Translations under genes and position numbers: made by a program
Source: Thozetella sp. PMI_491
Lineage: Eukaryota > Ascomycota > Sordariomycetes > Chaetosphaeriales > Chaetosphaeriaceae
DNA: 64,000 bases
Direction: 5' to 3'
Assembly (NCBI GenBank): GCA_021432635.1
Contig: MU270125.1
Coordinates: 81,770-145,769 of the forward strand
Notes under the pieces: model-generated
Seen by the model: the letters and a program-made list of their open reading frames with translations, nothing else
Database searches by the model: none
What the model was told of the DNA's origin: nothing
Shown: piece after piece, positions 32,675-43,981 of the stretch
How the letters are laid out: the number at the start of each line of letters is the position of its first letter
How positions within the stretch are numbered: position 1 is the first letter of the stretch

Positions 32675-34018
32675 CTAGTGGAACGTGAGGAGATCCAGCT
32701 CCCTCATCTCTTCCAACGCAGACCTCAGCTGGGTCTTCTCGGCGCATGACTCTGAGCTACCCGCTCGACACTCGGCTCCAATAAGCATCTCGTCTTCATC
32801 TGTATCTAACCAAGAGTCGTCTGACGAGCTCCTCTCCCGTGGCTCCCACACTTTCGATGGTTCTTGGGGCAACCCGATCACGTAAAAGTCACGGCGTCTG
32901 ACCACCCTCGACTGTCGCCTCCCACAGTTTTTCATCTCGGCGATCTTGGCGACTAGCAGGAGGTTTTCCGCTTCCAGTTTCTGCTTGCGCCTCTCATACA
33001 CTCCCAGCATTCGCTCATTATGCTCCGAGATCTTGGTGATCAGTTCCATCTTTGCGACTAGTTCCTTCACTTTGTCATCGATCAAATTCACCATCTCCCC
33101 GCTGTCGAGGCTAGCTTCAGGGCCGGTGTCAGTGTTGGGAAAGAGTCTATACATCTTGGAGAGTTTCCGATGAAGATCATCGTGCCGCATAAAGTCGTTG
33201 GCTTCTCTCTTCTGTTGACCATCTGCACCCAAGCGATCTGCTTGACTTGGTCTACTGGGCGGGGCAAACTGGCGAGAATAGGTAACTTGCTGAAGTTCAC
33301 TTCGCCGAGGAGACGGCTGCAGATTACGCCCTCGGGATATTGCTTTGCTTTTGGTACAGGGCAGCCGTCGAACGGAAGCTCCCCGGTTAACATTTGAAGG
33401 TTGGCGATATCTGCCTGTCGGATGCGAGTGCAATGCCTCATGCACAGTCCCAAGCCTCCTCTTGTCGTCATTGGCAGCACGCAGAGCCTCAGCCTGCGCT
33501 CTCGCCAATCCAACTTTTTCCCAATCCTTCAGGTCGTTGCCATTGACGATACGTAGCTGACCTCTAGGCATCGTCGAGATCTCGAAATGTCTACCCTTGT
33601 GGCTCTCCTCGACCACTTGCTCGTCCGTCCATCCCGTGGGCCTCGGTGCGTATTTCAGGGTTGTGTCCAGGGGCTGAAAGGACTTGACAATCTCTTCGGC
33701 CTTATCCTTGAGCTTATTAACGCGGCGATAGGGGAGCTTTAGACGCTTCGGTTTGGTAGTGGGTGTCACATCGAGCATTCCTGGCCCGTTCCGGCGAGAT
33801 GCGCAAACGGCGCCGCCTGGCGAACGCCACGATCCTGCCGTCTCCCATGGGGGAACTCTTGTATCCAAATATTGGCTATGAGAGGATACCTGTGGTCTCG
33901 ACCGGTGAGAACGAACGCCTGTACCCAGTTGCGCGTCTGCGTGGTCGCCCTCTGGATTCTTCCTAGGTAGCCCTTCCTGCTTGGCAGGAATATTCTTCCA
34001 CGACTGAGGTTGCGCCAT
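32675..34018 (-). CDS. Coiled-coil protein of unknown function, next to HEI10
   Basis: A 447-residue open frame in one exon, with ATG at 34018. I do not recognise a family. The first 100 residues are polar and low-complexity. A basic patch KPKRLKLPYRRVNKLKDKAE is followed by the more conserved-looking segment TTLKYAPRPTGWTDEQVVEE and GRHFEISTMPRGQLRIVNG (about 120-165). A strong heptad-like coiled coil spans about 310-362 (IDDKVKELVAKMELITKISE and on). The C terminus is acidic and Ser-rich, with ERSSSDDSWLDTDEDE. No signal peptide or membrane segment. It lies on the same strand 471 nt downstream of HEI10. A role in meiosis or chromosome structure is only a guess from this position. Confidence 0.65.
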   Translation of the reverse strand: MAQPQSWKNIPAKQEGLPRKNPEGDHADAQLGTGVRSHRSRPQVSSHSQYLDTRVPPWETAGSWRSPGGAVCASRRNGPGMLDVTPTTKPKRLKLPYRRVNKLKDKAEEIVKSFQPLDTTLKYAPRPTGWTDEQVVEESHKGRHFEISTMPRGQLRIVNGNDLKDWEKVGLARAQAEALRAANDDKRRLGTVHEALHSHPTGRYRQPSNVNRGASVRRLPCTKSKAISRGRNLQPSPRRSELQQVTYSRQFAPPSRPSQADRLGADGQQKREANDFMRHDDLHRKLSKMYRLFPNTDTGPEASLDSGEMVNLIDDKVKELVAKMELITKISEHNERMLGVYERRKQKLEAENLLLVAKIAEMKNCGRRQSRVVRRRDFYVIGLPQEPSKVWEPRERSSSDDSWLDTDEDEMLIGAECRAGSSESCAEKTQLRSALEEMRELDLLTFH

Positions 34019-34489
34019 TGCCTCTGGACAGATTTGGAAGAATTAACACCAGTCTTAGGTGATGGGGGCTAGAGAGATACGGAGCTACAGCGTCACTCTT
34101 TCCCTCTCTGCGCTGCCCGGACCGTCGTGATGCGGCAAAATAGGGGCCAGCCACTACTCCAGTACCAGGAGTTTATATCTTGTAGTGAACAAAGAAGATC
34201 CAGGAACGTTGCCAAATTATAGAGACAAAGCACTGTGATAACTGTGCTCTGTTCCTGTCCGTCAATGTCATTGTAAGCAAAGACTAATCTCTATTTGGGC
34301 ATAGGTGTACAAAGACAGCCAGCTACCACTTCGTGATCAAGGGATTCGGATTCTTTTCTCGAGGACAAAGTTAACCAGCGCGCGCATCCATCACCACAAG
34401 ACTAACGTTGCAGCTTAGAATAACTCAGCTACTGGCCATAGGATATCATGCGGCTTCTCCTCCAACTTCTGCTCTAGTTCTCCAACGTA
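34019..34489. other. HEI10 to coiled-coil gene intergenic region
   Basis: 471 nt: 3' region of HEI10 and promoter of the coiled-coil gene. No gene seen. Confidence 0.55.
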
Positions 34490-35950
34490 CTAGAAGCTTT
34501 GGTTTGTAGCATCGGGGATGGAATCCTGCTGTCCCATGCCCGAGTATCTGTCAACAGTTGGGGGATCAGAAAGGTTCCGCTGAGTGACTGAATACCTATT
34601 TAGTAAAGGGTCTCCGGCCCGGCCACGGCTGGCAGCGTACATACCTCTTGGCTTGATGGTCTGCACTAAATATCCGCCAGGGTTGATATCGCTTGCCTTC
34701 ATACCAGAGCTGATTCCAACTCCAGAAAACCCACTAATATGAGCTCTTGGGCTGTGGTTCTTAAGGAAAGGTGCATTCAATCGTCCAGGCACGGGCTTCG
34801 ACCCCGCTAGGGCCGCTGCAGCGCCAACCCCGGGAACACTTGGAAAGCCCATGCCAGCGATATCCGCAACCCTGTGCCGATTTGAAGATGGCGTGATAGG
34901 TATATCGACTATTGTTCTTGTATTAGGGATGAATTTCTTGCAAATCTGGCTGCCACTCACCTCGGTTGTCTCGAGGCTTGTTCCAGTTCCCGGTGCTGAT
35001 AGCTCCCGGTCCGGCTCCTAACTGGCTTCGGGGGCCAGACGCTCCAAACAGATAGCCACTCGGTCCGCCTCGTCCCGGACCGATACTGAGATCCTGGATT
35101 GGGGCACTTTCGTGCTGATCATACAGATTTGTACGTGACAACTGGTCGCCAAGAGTGGTGCCGGATGCCGCTGCCGCTTCAATGCTGGAGATAACCACAT
35201 CCGACGCAGCATCTCGCATCTGTCCCAGCATGGCTTTCCGTTTAAGCTTGTCATAGAGCTCCTGAGTTTGGAGCAGCTTCTTGTTCTTGTCTTTGAAGGC
35301 TTGAACGAGCTCATCATTCTTGCGCCGAAGGCTATCCTGGTCGATGTACAGAGCTTAACAGGGGTTAGCGCGAAGGGAGCTTCGTGGTTAAGAATATGCC
35401 ACTTGCCTTGAATTTTGTTCTGAAGGGCAGTGATCTGACCATTGGCTTCGTTGATGACTTTGTCAAGGTGTACACTCATGTCGGAGTATCTGTCGGTCAG
35501 TGTCTTGCAGAGATGCTCCTGGTACACTCTCAAGGTCGATCGCTTTAGCGGATTACTTGGGAAGCTCTTCAAGCATCACCTACAACTCCTGCGTCATCTG
35601 GTACGCCCAGAAACTCAGCGCTTTTCCAGCGCACTCCATAACCGTGTTAGGATTCAGGCCGCTAAGGACACTAATCTTGTAATCTTCGCTTGGGTGCAGA
35701 TTGTTAAATACCACGTCGTCAGGGCCGAGAAGCTGTGATTTACATGCTGGACAGATGCGCTGATGAGGGTCTTGGCTCGTCAGGCCTGAGTGATTGGCGC
35801 AGTCCACGCAGTATATGTGACTTGCGACTGTGTCAACGTTGTGCAAGGCTTTGAGCGATGTGTTATAGCTGACCTGCAAGTCGTGACGAGCGCACGGTTT
35901 TGAAGCTCTGACCGACACTTAAGATTATTGCACCGGAGGACCTGTTCCAT
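34490..35950 (-). CDS. HEI10: HEI10/CCNB1IP1-type RING E3 ligase for meiotic crossovers
   Basis: Meiotic RING protein of the Zip3/HEI10 group, which marks and stabilises crossover sites along the synaptonemal complex. Minus-strand exons are 35950-35874, 35820-35584, 35528-35407, 35353-34961, 34908-34645 and 34587-34490, giving 396 residues. The RING is C7-x4-C12, C25-x-H27, C30-x2-C33, C49-x2-C52. The family block NLHPSEDYKISVLSGLNPNT is followed by AGKALSFWAYQMTQELVYQE and a coiled coil with QDSLRRKNDELVQAF, QTQELYDKLKRKAMLGQ. The C-terminal third is Gly/Pro/Ser-rich. The third intron (35354-35406) has a GC donor (CAAG/GCAAGT), and only this choice keeps frame. The last intron (34588-34644) is in frame with retained translation, so two isoforms are conceivable. 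Confidence 0.88.
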
Positions 35951-36566
35951 GTCTCCTGACGTGCGCCGGCCCAAACCAGGCTGGAACAGTGAAATGTTCT
36001 AGGTGTAACCACAAAGCTAGCGTTGAAAGAAGACCAAATAATACGATGTTTAGCATAGATGAGCGAGATTAAAAACATTTCTCTAAAGGGTACCGTACTT
36101 GGCCGCCTCATAGCACAAAGATCGAATACTGGCATCCGTCGCTCTTTCCTCTGTTGAGTTGAGAGAGGGCCGCCTCTCATCTCTGAAAGCATGTATCTGT
36201 GAACGAAAACTATCCTCGGCGACAGATTATACCTATATCCTAGCCAAACTATTGAATCCCTGGCATCTGGATCAAGCCGTTAAACATGCATCCGTAGCTT
36301 TCTAGACACTCAAGGGCTAGAATACTAAAAGTTCGCGGATTAGGCAAGAGACGACGCCACAAATAGTACGCCACAGACTATGGAGCTCCGGAGCTGCCTG
36401 CACAGACTTCCCCCGCTACTGTGGCTGAATAGCTAGCTGCAGGCAGGCATCCACAGCGGCCCCCCACCAACGGTTGAGGTTCCAGCATCCAGCAGCTTCC
36501 ACAACCTGGCAAACTAGACCTTCGACGTTATCCCCAGCACGGCGCACAAGGTAAGGGATAGCCAGC
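35951..36566. other. Divergent promoter HEI10/ULA1
   Basis: 616 nt shared between the meiotic HEI10 gene and the ULA1 neddylation gene. No recognised gene. Confidence 0.55.
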
Positions 36567-38464
36567 ATGACCGACATCGTGATGAGCCAAACACCTCCCG
36601 TTCTGAACGGGCCATCCGACAAGGAGCGCAAATATGACCGACAGCTCCGGCTGTGGGCTGCGAGTGGCCAGGCCGCGCTCGAGTCTGCTAACATTTTACT
36701 GCTGAACTCGGGCGCCGGTACGGTTGGGGTCGAGACGCTCAAGAATTTGGCACTTCCAGGTTGGTGGAGCTTCTGCGGCCACAATTGTTGGCATTACTAT
36801 CTCTACACGCTAACTGCCATGCTCCAGGCATCGGTCGATTCACGATCGTGGACCCCGCAGTGGTCGAGGAGTCGGACCTGGGAGTGAACTTCTTCCTGGA
36901 TGCGGACTGCCTAGGGCGGTCTAGAGCAGAATCTTGCGCCAAGTTTCTGCAGGAACTCAACCCCGATGTCCAAAGCGAATGGTTCCAGAAGACCCAGGCA
37001 TGTGGCCGAAGGACCCTGAGGGGGGTGCGATGAAACGGTGCCACTAACCTCCCAGCGTAGGACGGTACGACTCTCGAGCAATTCCTAGAGACCTCGCCGC
37101 GGTTTACAATCATCCTATACACCGCCCCAATCAGCCGAGAAGATCTCGCCGTGGTTGAAACGTACGGAAAGCAACACAAGACCCCCTTGTTGGCCGTCCA
37201 CTCGACCGGCTTCTATTCATACTTCCGCACCTACCTCCCAGGCACTTTCCCGATCGTTGATACCCACCCGGATGAGACTGCAACCACGGATCTGCGGCTT
37301 CTGAAGCCCTGGCAAGAGCTTCTAGACTTTGCAACGGGCATGACGGAGGGCATTGACAATCTTGACAACCACCAGCATGGGCATCTGCCATACGCGGTGA
37401 TATTGCTACACTACCTTGCCAAATGGCAGGAGACACATGCTGGTGCATATCCTTCCAGCTACAAAGAAAAGACGGAATTCAGAAAGATTGTCCAAGATGC
37501 GACTAGGACCGACAATCCAGAGGGCGGCGAGGAGAACTTTGAGGAGGCGGTTGCTGCGGTCCTCAAGACCGTCTCCCCGCCTTCTCTGCCATCGGGGGTG
37601 AAGGAGGTCTTCGAATACACTCCCAAAGACCCTGTACGTGCTATGAAATCCTGCAGGGCGCCTAGTTGATGTGACATGCTCACTCGTGTGCAGGCTGAGC
37701 AAAGCTCATCGTTCTGGATCATTGCGGATTCCATCCGCAAATTCTACGAAAAGCATGGAGAGTTACCCCTCCCTGGGAGTGTGCCGGATATGAAGGCAGA
37801 GTCCAGCGTCTATGTTGCCCTCCAGAACATCTACAAGTCAAAGGCGCGCAGGGACGCGGCGGAGGTGCTGCAGTTGGCCCAACAAGCTGCGGGTGGTCAG
37901 GAAATCGACCCTGCAGAGGTGGATCTCTTCTGCAAGAACGCTGCATTCGTCAAGCTTGTCAACACACGCACGGAGGCCGATGGTGCTGATCGCCTCGCGA
38001 AAGTAGCTGGTAAGTCCAACTGGCTCGTTTATAGCCGCGCTGTGCTCATCCCCACATGTCTCCACGCGTCTAGACGTCGAAGTGAAGGACTAAGTATATT
38101 AACATTTGCCACAGCTGAGGAGTTTGCCAACGATGAGAACGCGGAAGCCTTCATGATGCCCTTATCGCTGTTCCCAATCTACCTTGCGTTGCGCGCTGTG
38201 TCACATGTCACATCCGCACCTGCAGAAGAGATCCTGGCCGAAGTCGAGAAGGTCCTACCCGGGGCCGGCAAGAACGCACGGTCGGTGAAGGCCGTCCAGG
38301 AGGTCGCTCGTGCCGAAGGCGGCGAGCTCCACAACATATCGGCACTCACGGGTGGTATGGTGGCCCAAGAGATGATCAAGATCATTACCAAGCAGTACAT
38401 ACCAATCGACAACACGTGCGTGTTCGACGGCATCACAAGCCGAACGCAGGTGTTCCGCCTGTGA
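36567..38464 (+). CDS. ULA1: NEDD8-activating enzyme E1 regulatory subunit ULA1
   Basis: Adenylation-domain half of the heterodimeric NEDD8 (Rub1) E1, partner of Uba3, which starts cullin neddylation. Exons are 36567-36759, 36828-36997, 37061-37633, 37694-38009 and 38115-38464, giving 533 residues, about the family length. Near the N terminus are [20 protein letters not shown] and [20 protein letters not shown], then across the splice [19 protein letters not shown]. The C terminus carries [20 protein letters not shown], then [15 protein letters not shown]. No catalytic Cys is expected in this half. The second intron (36998-37060) starts with GC (CCCAG/GCATGT), has a CACTAAC branch site, and only that donor restores frame. 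It is divergent from HEI10. Confidence 0.93.
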
Positions 38465-41400
38465 GAGCTTTTTGGTACGTCGACGAAGCGCAATTTCAGG
38501 AACGGCCAGGGTGCATGCCTTCTAGGGCCGGCTACTGGACTGCTACTCGGCAGTGCGCGTGTAGATCCGGGTTAATCGGGCCACACTCGAGGCCAAGTAG
38601 AGTTGGAGAAGGGCGCAAAGGGGGATACTACGGGTGCTTGAGAGAGATGCTCTAAATTGGAGGCGAGTTGGAGGTCCCTACCCTATCCCCCCTCCCACCC
38701 TCCATGGGCTTTCATCCATTCTTGCCAGTCTCCGGTGTGCCACTCAGATCTCTCACTCCCGCATATTCCCTAACTTTGGCCACTAGAGGATGGTGTGTAG
38801 TTAAGGTAGCCACCGGAGACTTGAGCCGAATAGTAGCCGGATCGTGCGTGGCCAAGCGGCCTCACTCTGGACTGCTTTGGCGGGGTTCCGGAAGGGCAGC
38901 ACTACTAAACCTTGGACAACTTCACATCCCATGCGGAGGTCGTAGCGGACCGCTGGTCCTTACAGGAATGGAACGTCATGCCCCCCTTACAGAGTCACAA
39001 TAATCGTGAAGTGAATAGATTTGGGGCTTATTTCGGGGTTCATTGGGGAGTCGTCCAGCCGGGTGAATCGGATGAAATGGGGGCGGCTGTCTTTAGCGTA
39101 CCATCCCAAGCCCCACAACTCCGGTATTTTACCTCGACGCTTCAGACAAGGTACCAAATGGGCCAGGGTTCATGCTAGCTAAGGGCTTTGAGGGAGCCGC
39201 GGAGGACCTAGGTGGGACCGGAGTTCGGCGGGCGGTGGAGGACCTGGCGGCAGGATAGCATAGCATCGCTCTCGGGCACGGAATGCTCCAGAGCCATAGG
39301 AAGGAGCCAGCCTGGAGATCTCCAACACGGTGCCCGTAAGACATACATGGCCAAGGGTGTTGGGCATGATCCCGAGAGAACCTCCCGCTTTCCAGAATCT
39401 CTCGTTTGCGACCCGCCGGGACCGATGGCCCGTCCACTGGGAAAAGGTCCAGGCAGGAAGGCTTGGATCCTACGTCACAGCAGCTACTGGGACGCGCTCG
39501 TCACGACGCCATGCCAGCGAAGCGACACCAGAGAGCATGAAGACGGTTATTGCCTTCAGCCTCTAGTGGGCGTTAGCTGAGGCTCTCTATGGCCGCTATA
39601 CGGGCCCCCTAGCTTTGCCAAACCTCACAGCTGGTTGGCGATCGGCGACTCTCTCGGCCCATGGCACCCACAACAGCATCGTGCTCGTCCACACACGACG
39701 CTCGGGTGCCTGGGCGGGACGGAGTGATGGGCCGGTGGAGCTGGCAGGCGAATGCAATAGCAACTGGCGGGTATTGCCACGTCCATCTTGCGGGCTCTAG
39801 TGCGAGGCCGTAGGCCCAAGCCGGCAGTGCTGACAGATTGTTGCTGGCGTGTGAGTGGTGAAACGCGCAATATGTGTCGTCCTGCAATATCAGGTGCTCC
39901 AATACAAAATTCTCCGGCGAGCTGATCACCACCGCACCACGAGCCAAGCAGCCTGTTAAGCAGCGAACCTTTGGAATCCCGCGCAGCGGCCGCAAGGAGG
40001 GGGCTGGAAGGAGCTTGAACCCCTACAAAAAGGAGCAGAAAGCAGACGATCTAGCCCAGGGTCCTGACCGAGGCACTAGGGGCCAGCCTTGCGCGACTGC
40101 GTTGCCTTTCATCTAGTGGTGCCCTAGCAAGTATAGCACGAGAGGTCGAATTATATGTTCGGATATTTCCAAAAGTTGCAGCTTCCTAAACCGTTCATCC
40201 GGCTACACACCCGCGTCCCGAGCTCGACCAATTCCAGCGCGAGGACAGGCCCATTCACTGCCCGCCTTTATAGGTACCGGGCCGGCCGTGGCCTCGGGGG
40301 GGCAGGGGTTTGTCACGGTCATGGGCAACGCCTCAAGTCCATGATGGTCATTATTGGGCGATGCGTTGGCTGCTGCAGATTAAAGAGCACACGTCGTAGG
40401 CGTGTGTAGGACAGACCCTCCACATCGGTCATGTTCATGACTGCGTCCAAGCTCGGACGGCCTGCGGTGGTCAGAGCTGGTCAGGTGCGCGTGCGGCCTC
40501 CCGCGCGGGCGAGCGCGAGGCAATGCCGCCCGGCGCCAGGCGGACGGCCGACCAACACCGGGCGGCGCGGTGGAGAGCCTCAAAGGTGCCTTTTGGGCCC
40601 TCCCGTTAATGCGGAGGCGGGGCATACATTTCGCTGCTGCTCACGGGGCGCGGAATGGGGCCCGTCGGTCGCACAAGACTCCAATCGCGCGCTCGTGACG
40701 GGGCGAGGAAGCGAGCGAGCTGCCCACCAGGATCGTCATGCCAAACGACGAGGGGGCGTAGCAGAGAGACTAGCGGGGAGTGTAGAGCGGGTAGAGATGG
40801 CTCACGAGATAATAATGGCATATAGCACTTGGATGCGAAAATTGCAGTCTCGCACATGAACAGGTGCACAAATTAATCGGGACGGCTGGGTTAATATACG
40901 CGACTCTGCTCATGCCCCCAAACCTTGGAGTCTTTGCCGTGTCCCCCCCTCCCTCCCCTCCCTTCTGCCCCAATTCGCCTTTGGTGTGCTTGCGAGACTG
41001 GCCGCATTCCTCGCCAGCGCAGCCCGTCTCCACGGGGCCCCGGTGTGCGCGGCCTGCAGCACACTATGCTTGAGAAGAGGAATGTATGAGAGAAAGAGCA
41101 TGGTGAGGGATATTTCCACCTGCATTGTCGAATCCTCGGCCCGCTCCCCTCTGCTATGATTGCGACGAGGGCAGCGGCAGGCACTCGCCGCGCGAGGGCC
41201 GGTTGTCGAAGGGGAACGCTTGGTCAATAGAAGGTAGCCTTGACCACATGCCAGGGCAGGTAACTGGTCCAACACGAATGCTCAATCTATGTGTCCGCTG
41301 CCCTGAAGGATAGAGAAGCTTGCTATTGCAGGCCTTGATTGCTCTCCCTTGGCGCTTTGTGGAGAAGCTGGGGAGGGCAGCCGAGCATGAAGGGTGTTCT

Positions 41401-43117
41401 GTGCTGCCACTGGACGGCGAGGCAAATGAGGTGCCATTATCGGCCGAGTCATAAGGCTTGGAAAGGGCCGTCTCCAGAGTGCGGCTCCATTCGATGGGAA
41501 TGAGGCTATTCCGGGGGGCGGTCGTGCCGCAGCGAAAGCCGCACCTTGCCTAGCCACATGTTTTCCACCTGCTAGCCACATTGCCGGCTCAAATCAGGCA
41601 CGACGGCCCTGCCCGGGCACGACTCAATGGTGTCAGTCAAGGTGTGGCCATTGGGTAGCATCCCATGGACAGCAGTGATTAGTGCGTTGCTTTTTCTCCT
41701 ATGTAGATACCGAACTGGGGTGGCGACGGTGTGATCTATGCTATGCCACCGTCCCGCTCGATCGACAGCTGTCGACGAAAAGAGAAGAACCCACCCCATC
41801 CATTCCTCCCATCCCCCCTCCGGATGCGAATGGGTACGGTGAAGGCTCTGAAAGGACACCAGACTCGGCCGGCGGGCCCTTTCAGAAGGCCGACGGGCTG
41901 AAGACTTTGGGTCGGTGGTGTAGTTCTGTGACGCTCACAGTTGACCCACACGCCATGGCGTGGTTACGGGGCGAAAGCGGGGCCCAAAGAGGCACGTCCC
42001 CCTTCACTTGAAGGCCGGCCAGAATCACAGAGAATGGTTCGAGCGAGCGGGAAGAGGGTCTCGGGGCAGGGTGTGCAACCATCAACCATAGGAACGCCTG
42101 CTCCTGCTTTTTGCTCTGGCCTCTCTCCCAGAAAAGGGTGCAGAATGGTTTTTAGCGAGAATGTGGGGAAGGGGGGCGGACCAGCTCGTCAGTTGCCAGC
42201 CAAAGCCGATAGGCTAAGGCTCTTTCCGCGCTGGGGCGCAGGGGTCGGCGGCAGGGGCGACCGTTATAAATGCCAAGACTTTAGGCGTTATGGCCACCGT
42301 CACCCTCCACCTCAAGGTTCGTCCACTAATGCGGGGGAGGGTAAGGGCTGAGAGGAGACGGGGAAGGAGAGGGGGCTTAATGCTCGCTACCTGACCCTGG
42401 CACGCCTGGGTTCGCCCGGTCGCACTCTACTGTACCAGTGCCTACCTGACTGAGGAGGGCGACACCACACGCAGGCAACAAGGGCCACAAGGGCGAGTGG
42501 GCTCGCCCTCCAGGCCCATCCATGCTTGTGAGCATGGCTACCCGCCTACTGAGTACCCTCTCCCGCCAAGTTTGGTTGGAGGGTAAAAGGGCCATGTACA
42601 TTTCTGAACCAGCTCCAATGGAAGCAGCCGACTGGCGTGATAGCCTATCGATCCTCCCGAGCCCATGGCAGCTGTCATGACAAGACCGTGGCACAGTCTA
42701 GATCGCCCAAGCACTCCGCACTTGGTTCGATACCTCGGAGATCCTACCGAATGGATAGCACGGACAGCTGGCAGTCGGACCCTGCACGGCGCTGTTTTTT
42801 TTTTTCGTCCCAGCAGGCCTCCCCGCCGCTTGAAACCGCCGGCGTCGACGGTGGACGGATGCGCTCAGTAAAGCAAGCCCAGGAGGCGGCGGGCCATGGA
42901 TTCTTTGGGAACTCGGGGCCGTGAGTCGTGGGGACCGCTCCACTGGCCACGCGCTACGAGCCGTCGTGGCGAACAACGTTGAAAATCTGGACCAGACATG
43001 TGGTATGCGTCCCTGATACATGCGACTGTCACGCAGGAGGGCGCCTTCATAGGACCCGGAATAGGATGGCTCGGAGAGCCTCGGTGATGTACACACGGCT
43101 CGCTAAACGTACATTTG

Positions 43118-43155
43118 CAGCGGCGGCAGCAGCAACAGCAGCAACAGCACCAGCA
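43118..43155. repeat. CAG/CAA-type trinucleotide run
   Basis: About twelve GCG/CAG/CAA-type triplets in non-coding sequence. The open frames across it do not look like a gene. Confidence 0.75.
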
Positions 43156-43908
43156 TGGAGTCCGGACGCAGCATTCGGCCCACCCTGGAGGTCGTATGCC
43201 GGCGATAGTCTAGGTCGACAGGCAGGCAAGGTCCTCCGGCCGGTCCGTAAGCCAGACCACGCCGCGGAGGCGTCAGCGTCCTAGAGTAGCCGCCTGCAAT
43301 ACACTAACGGCGTCTCGATATATTGCGATAGCTCGTCATGCGCCAGTCTCGCACCAGGCCGGCACGTTCTGGACAAAAAGGACCCCCAATGTGGCATGGT
43401 CGTCAGCATATCAAGTCCAGGGAAACACAACGTGGAAGCCATGTGTCATGATGTCTACAATCCCACCTCGCCCAGTCTACTTCGCCAAACCGCCAAAGGC
43501 TCGTGGCGGAGGGCCGGCGACGTAGATCCAGACAGGGCCTTGGGGACAGCCCTTGGTTGGCCTCATATCTATGACGGTCGTGATAGGCGATGCGGCCTGG
43601 CGACTGTCGCACGCACCGAATTAGTACGAGACGGAGGCGGCTCGTCGAGTCATCTGGCCCTGCTGAGCCTGCTTTGGCTGCCCTCGCAGCTAGCTCGCGT
43701 GCTGGGCGGGGGAACCACCGTCCCGCTCAGGGTTCCATTGGCAAAGATGCTTGCCCCAGACCCCAGATCATCGCCCCTCCCCAATGCCCTCCGTTTTGCT
43801 CTTCCTGCCCCCCCCGGTCTCCCACCCCAGTCTCCCGTCGCATCCTTACCCGCCCCAGGTCACTCCAACCCCAGCCCTCCCCTTCCCCTCCTTGCGCTCT
43901 CCGCCTTG

Positions 43909-43981
43909 CCCCCCCCCCCCTGTAAGCCTGGATCGGAATCGAGCGAACGTGGAGCGGCGTTTTTTATTTTATTTTATTTTT
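43909..43981. repeat. Poly-C tract followed by TTTTA-type run
   Basis: A run of 12 C at 43909-43920, and 40 nt later a T6-ATTTT-ATTTT-ATTTTT type run. A similar T-rich run occurs at about 48151-48168, just after the transcription-factor stop. Confidence 0.75.

Noticed and set aside
40431-40859. Arg/Gly-rich frame in the 38-45 kb desert
   Set aside because: Biased composition from GC-rich DNA, with overlapping frames on both strands and no domain.
42705-42760. GGTTCGA word resembling a tRNA T-arm
   Set aside because: No matching stem pairs or A box around it; no tRNA could be folded by eye here or elsewhere in the window.
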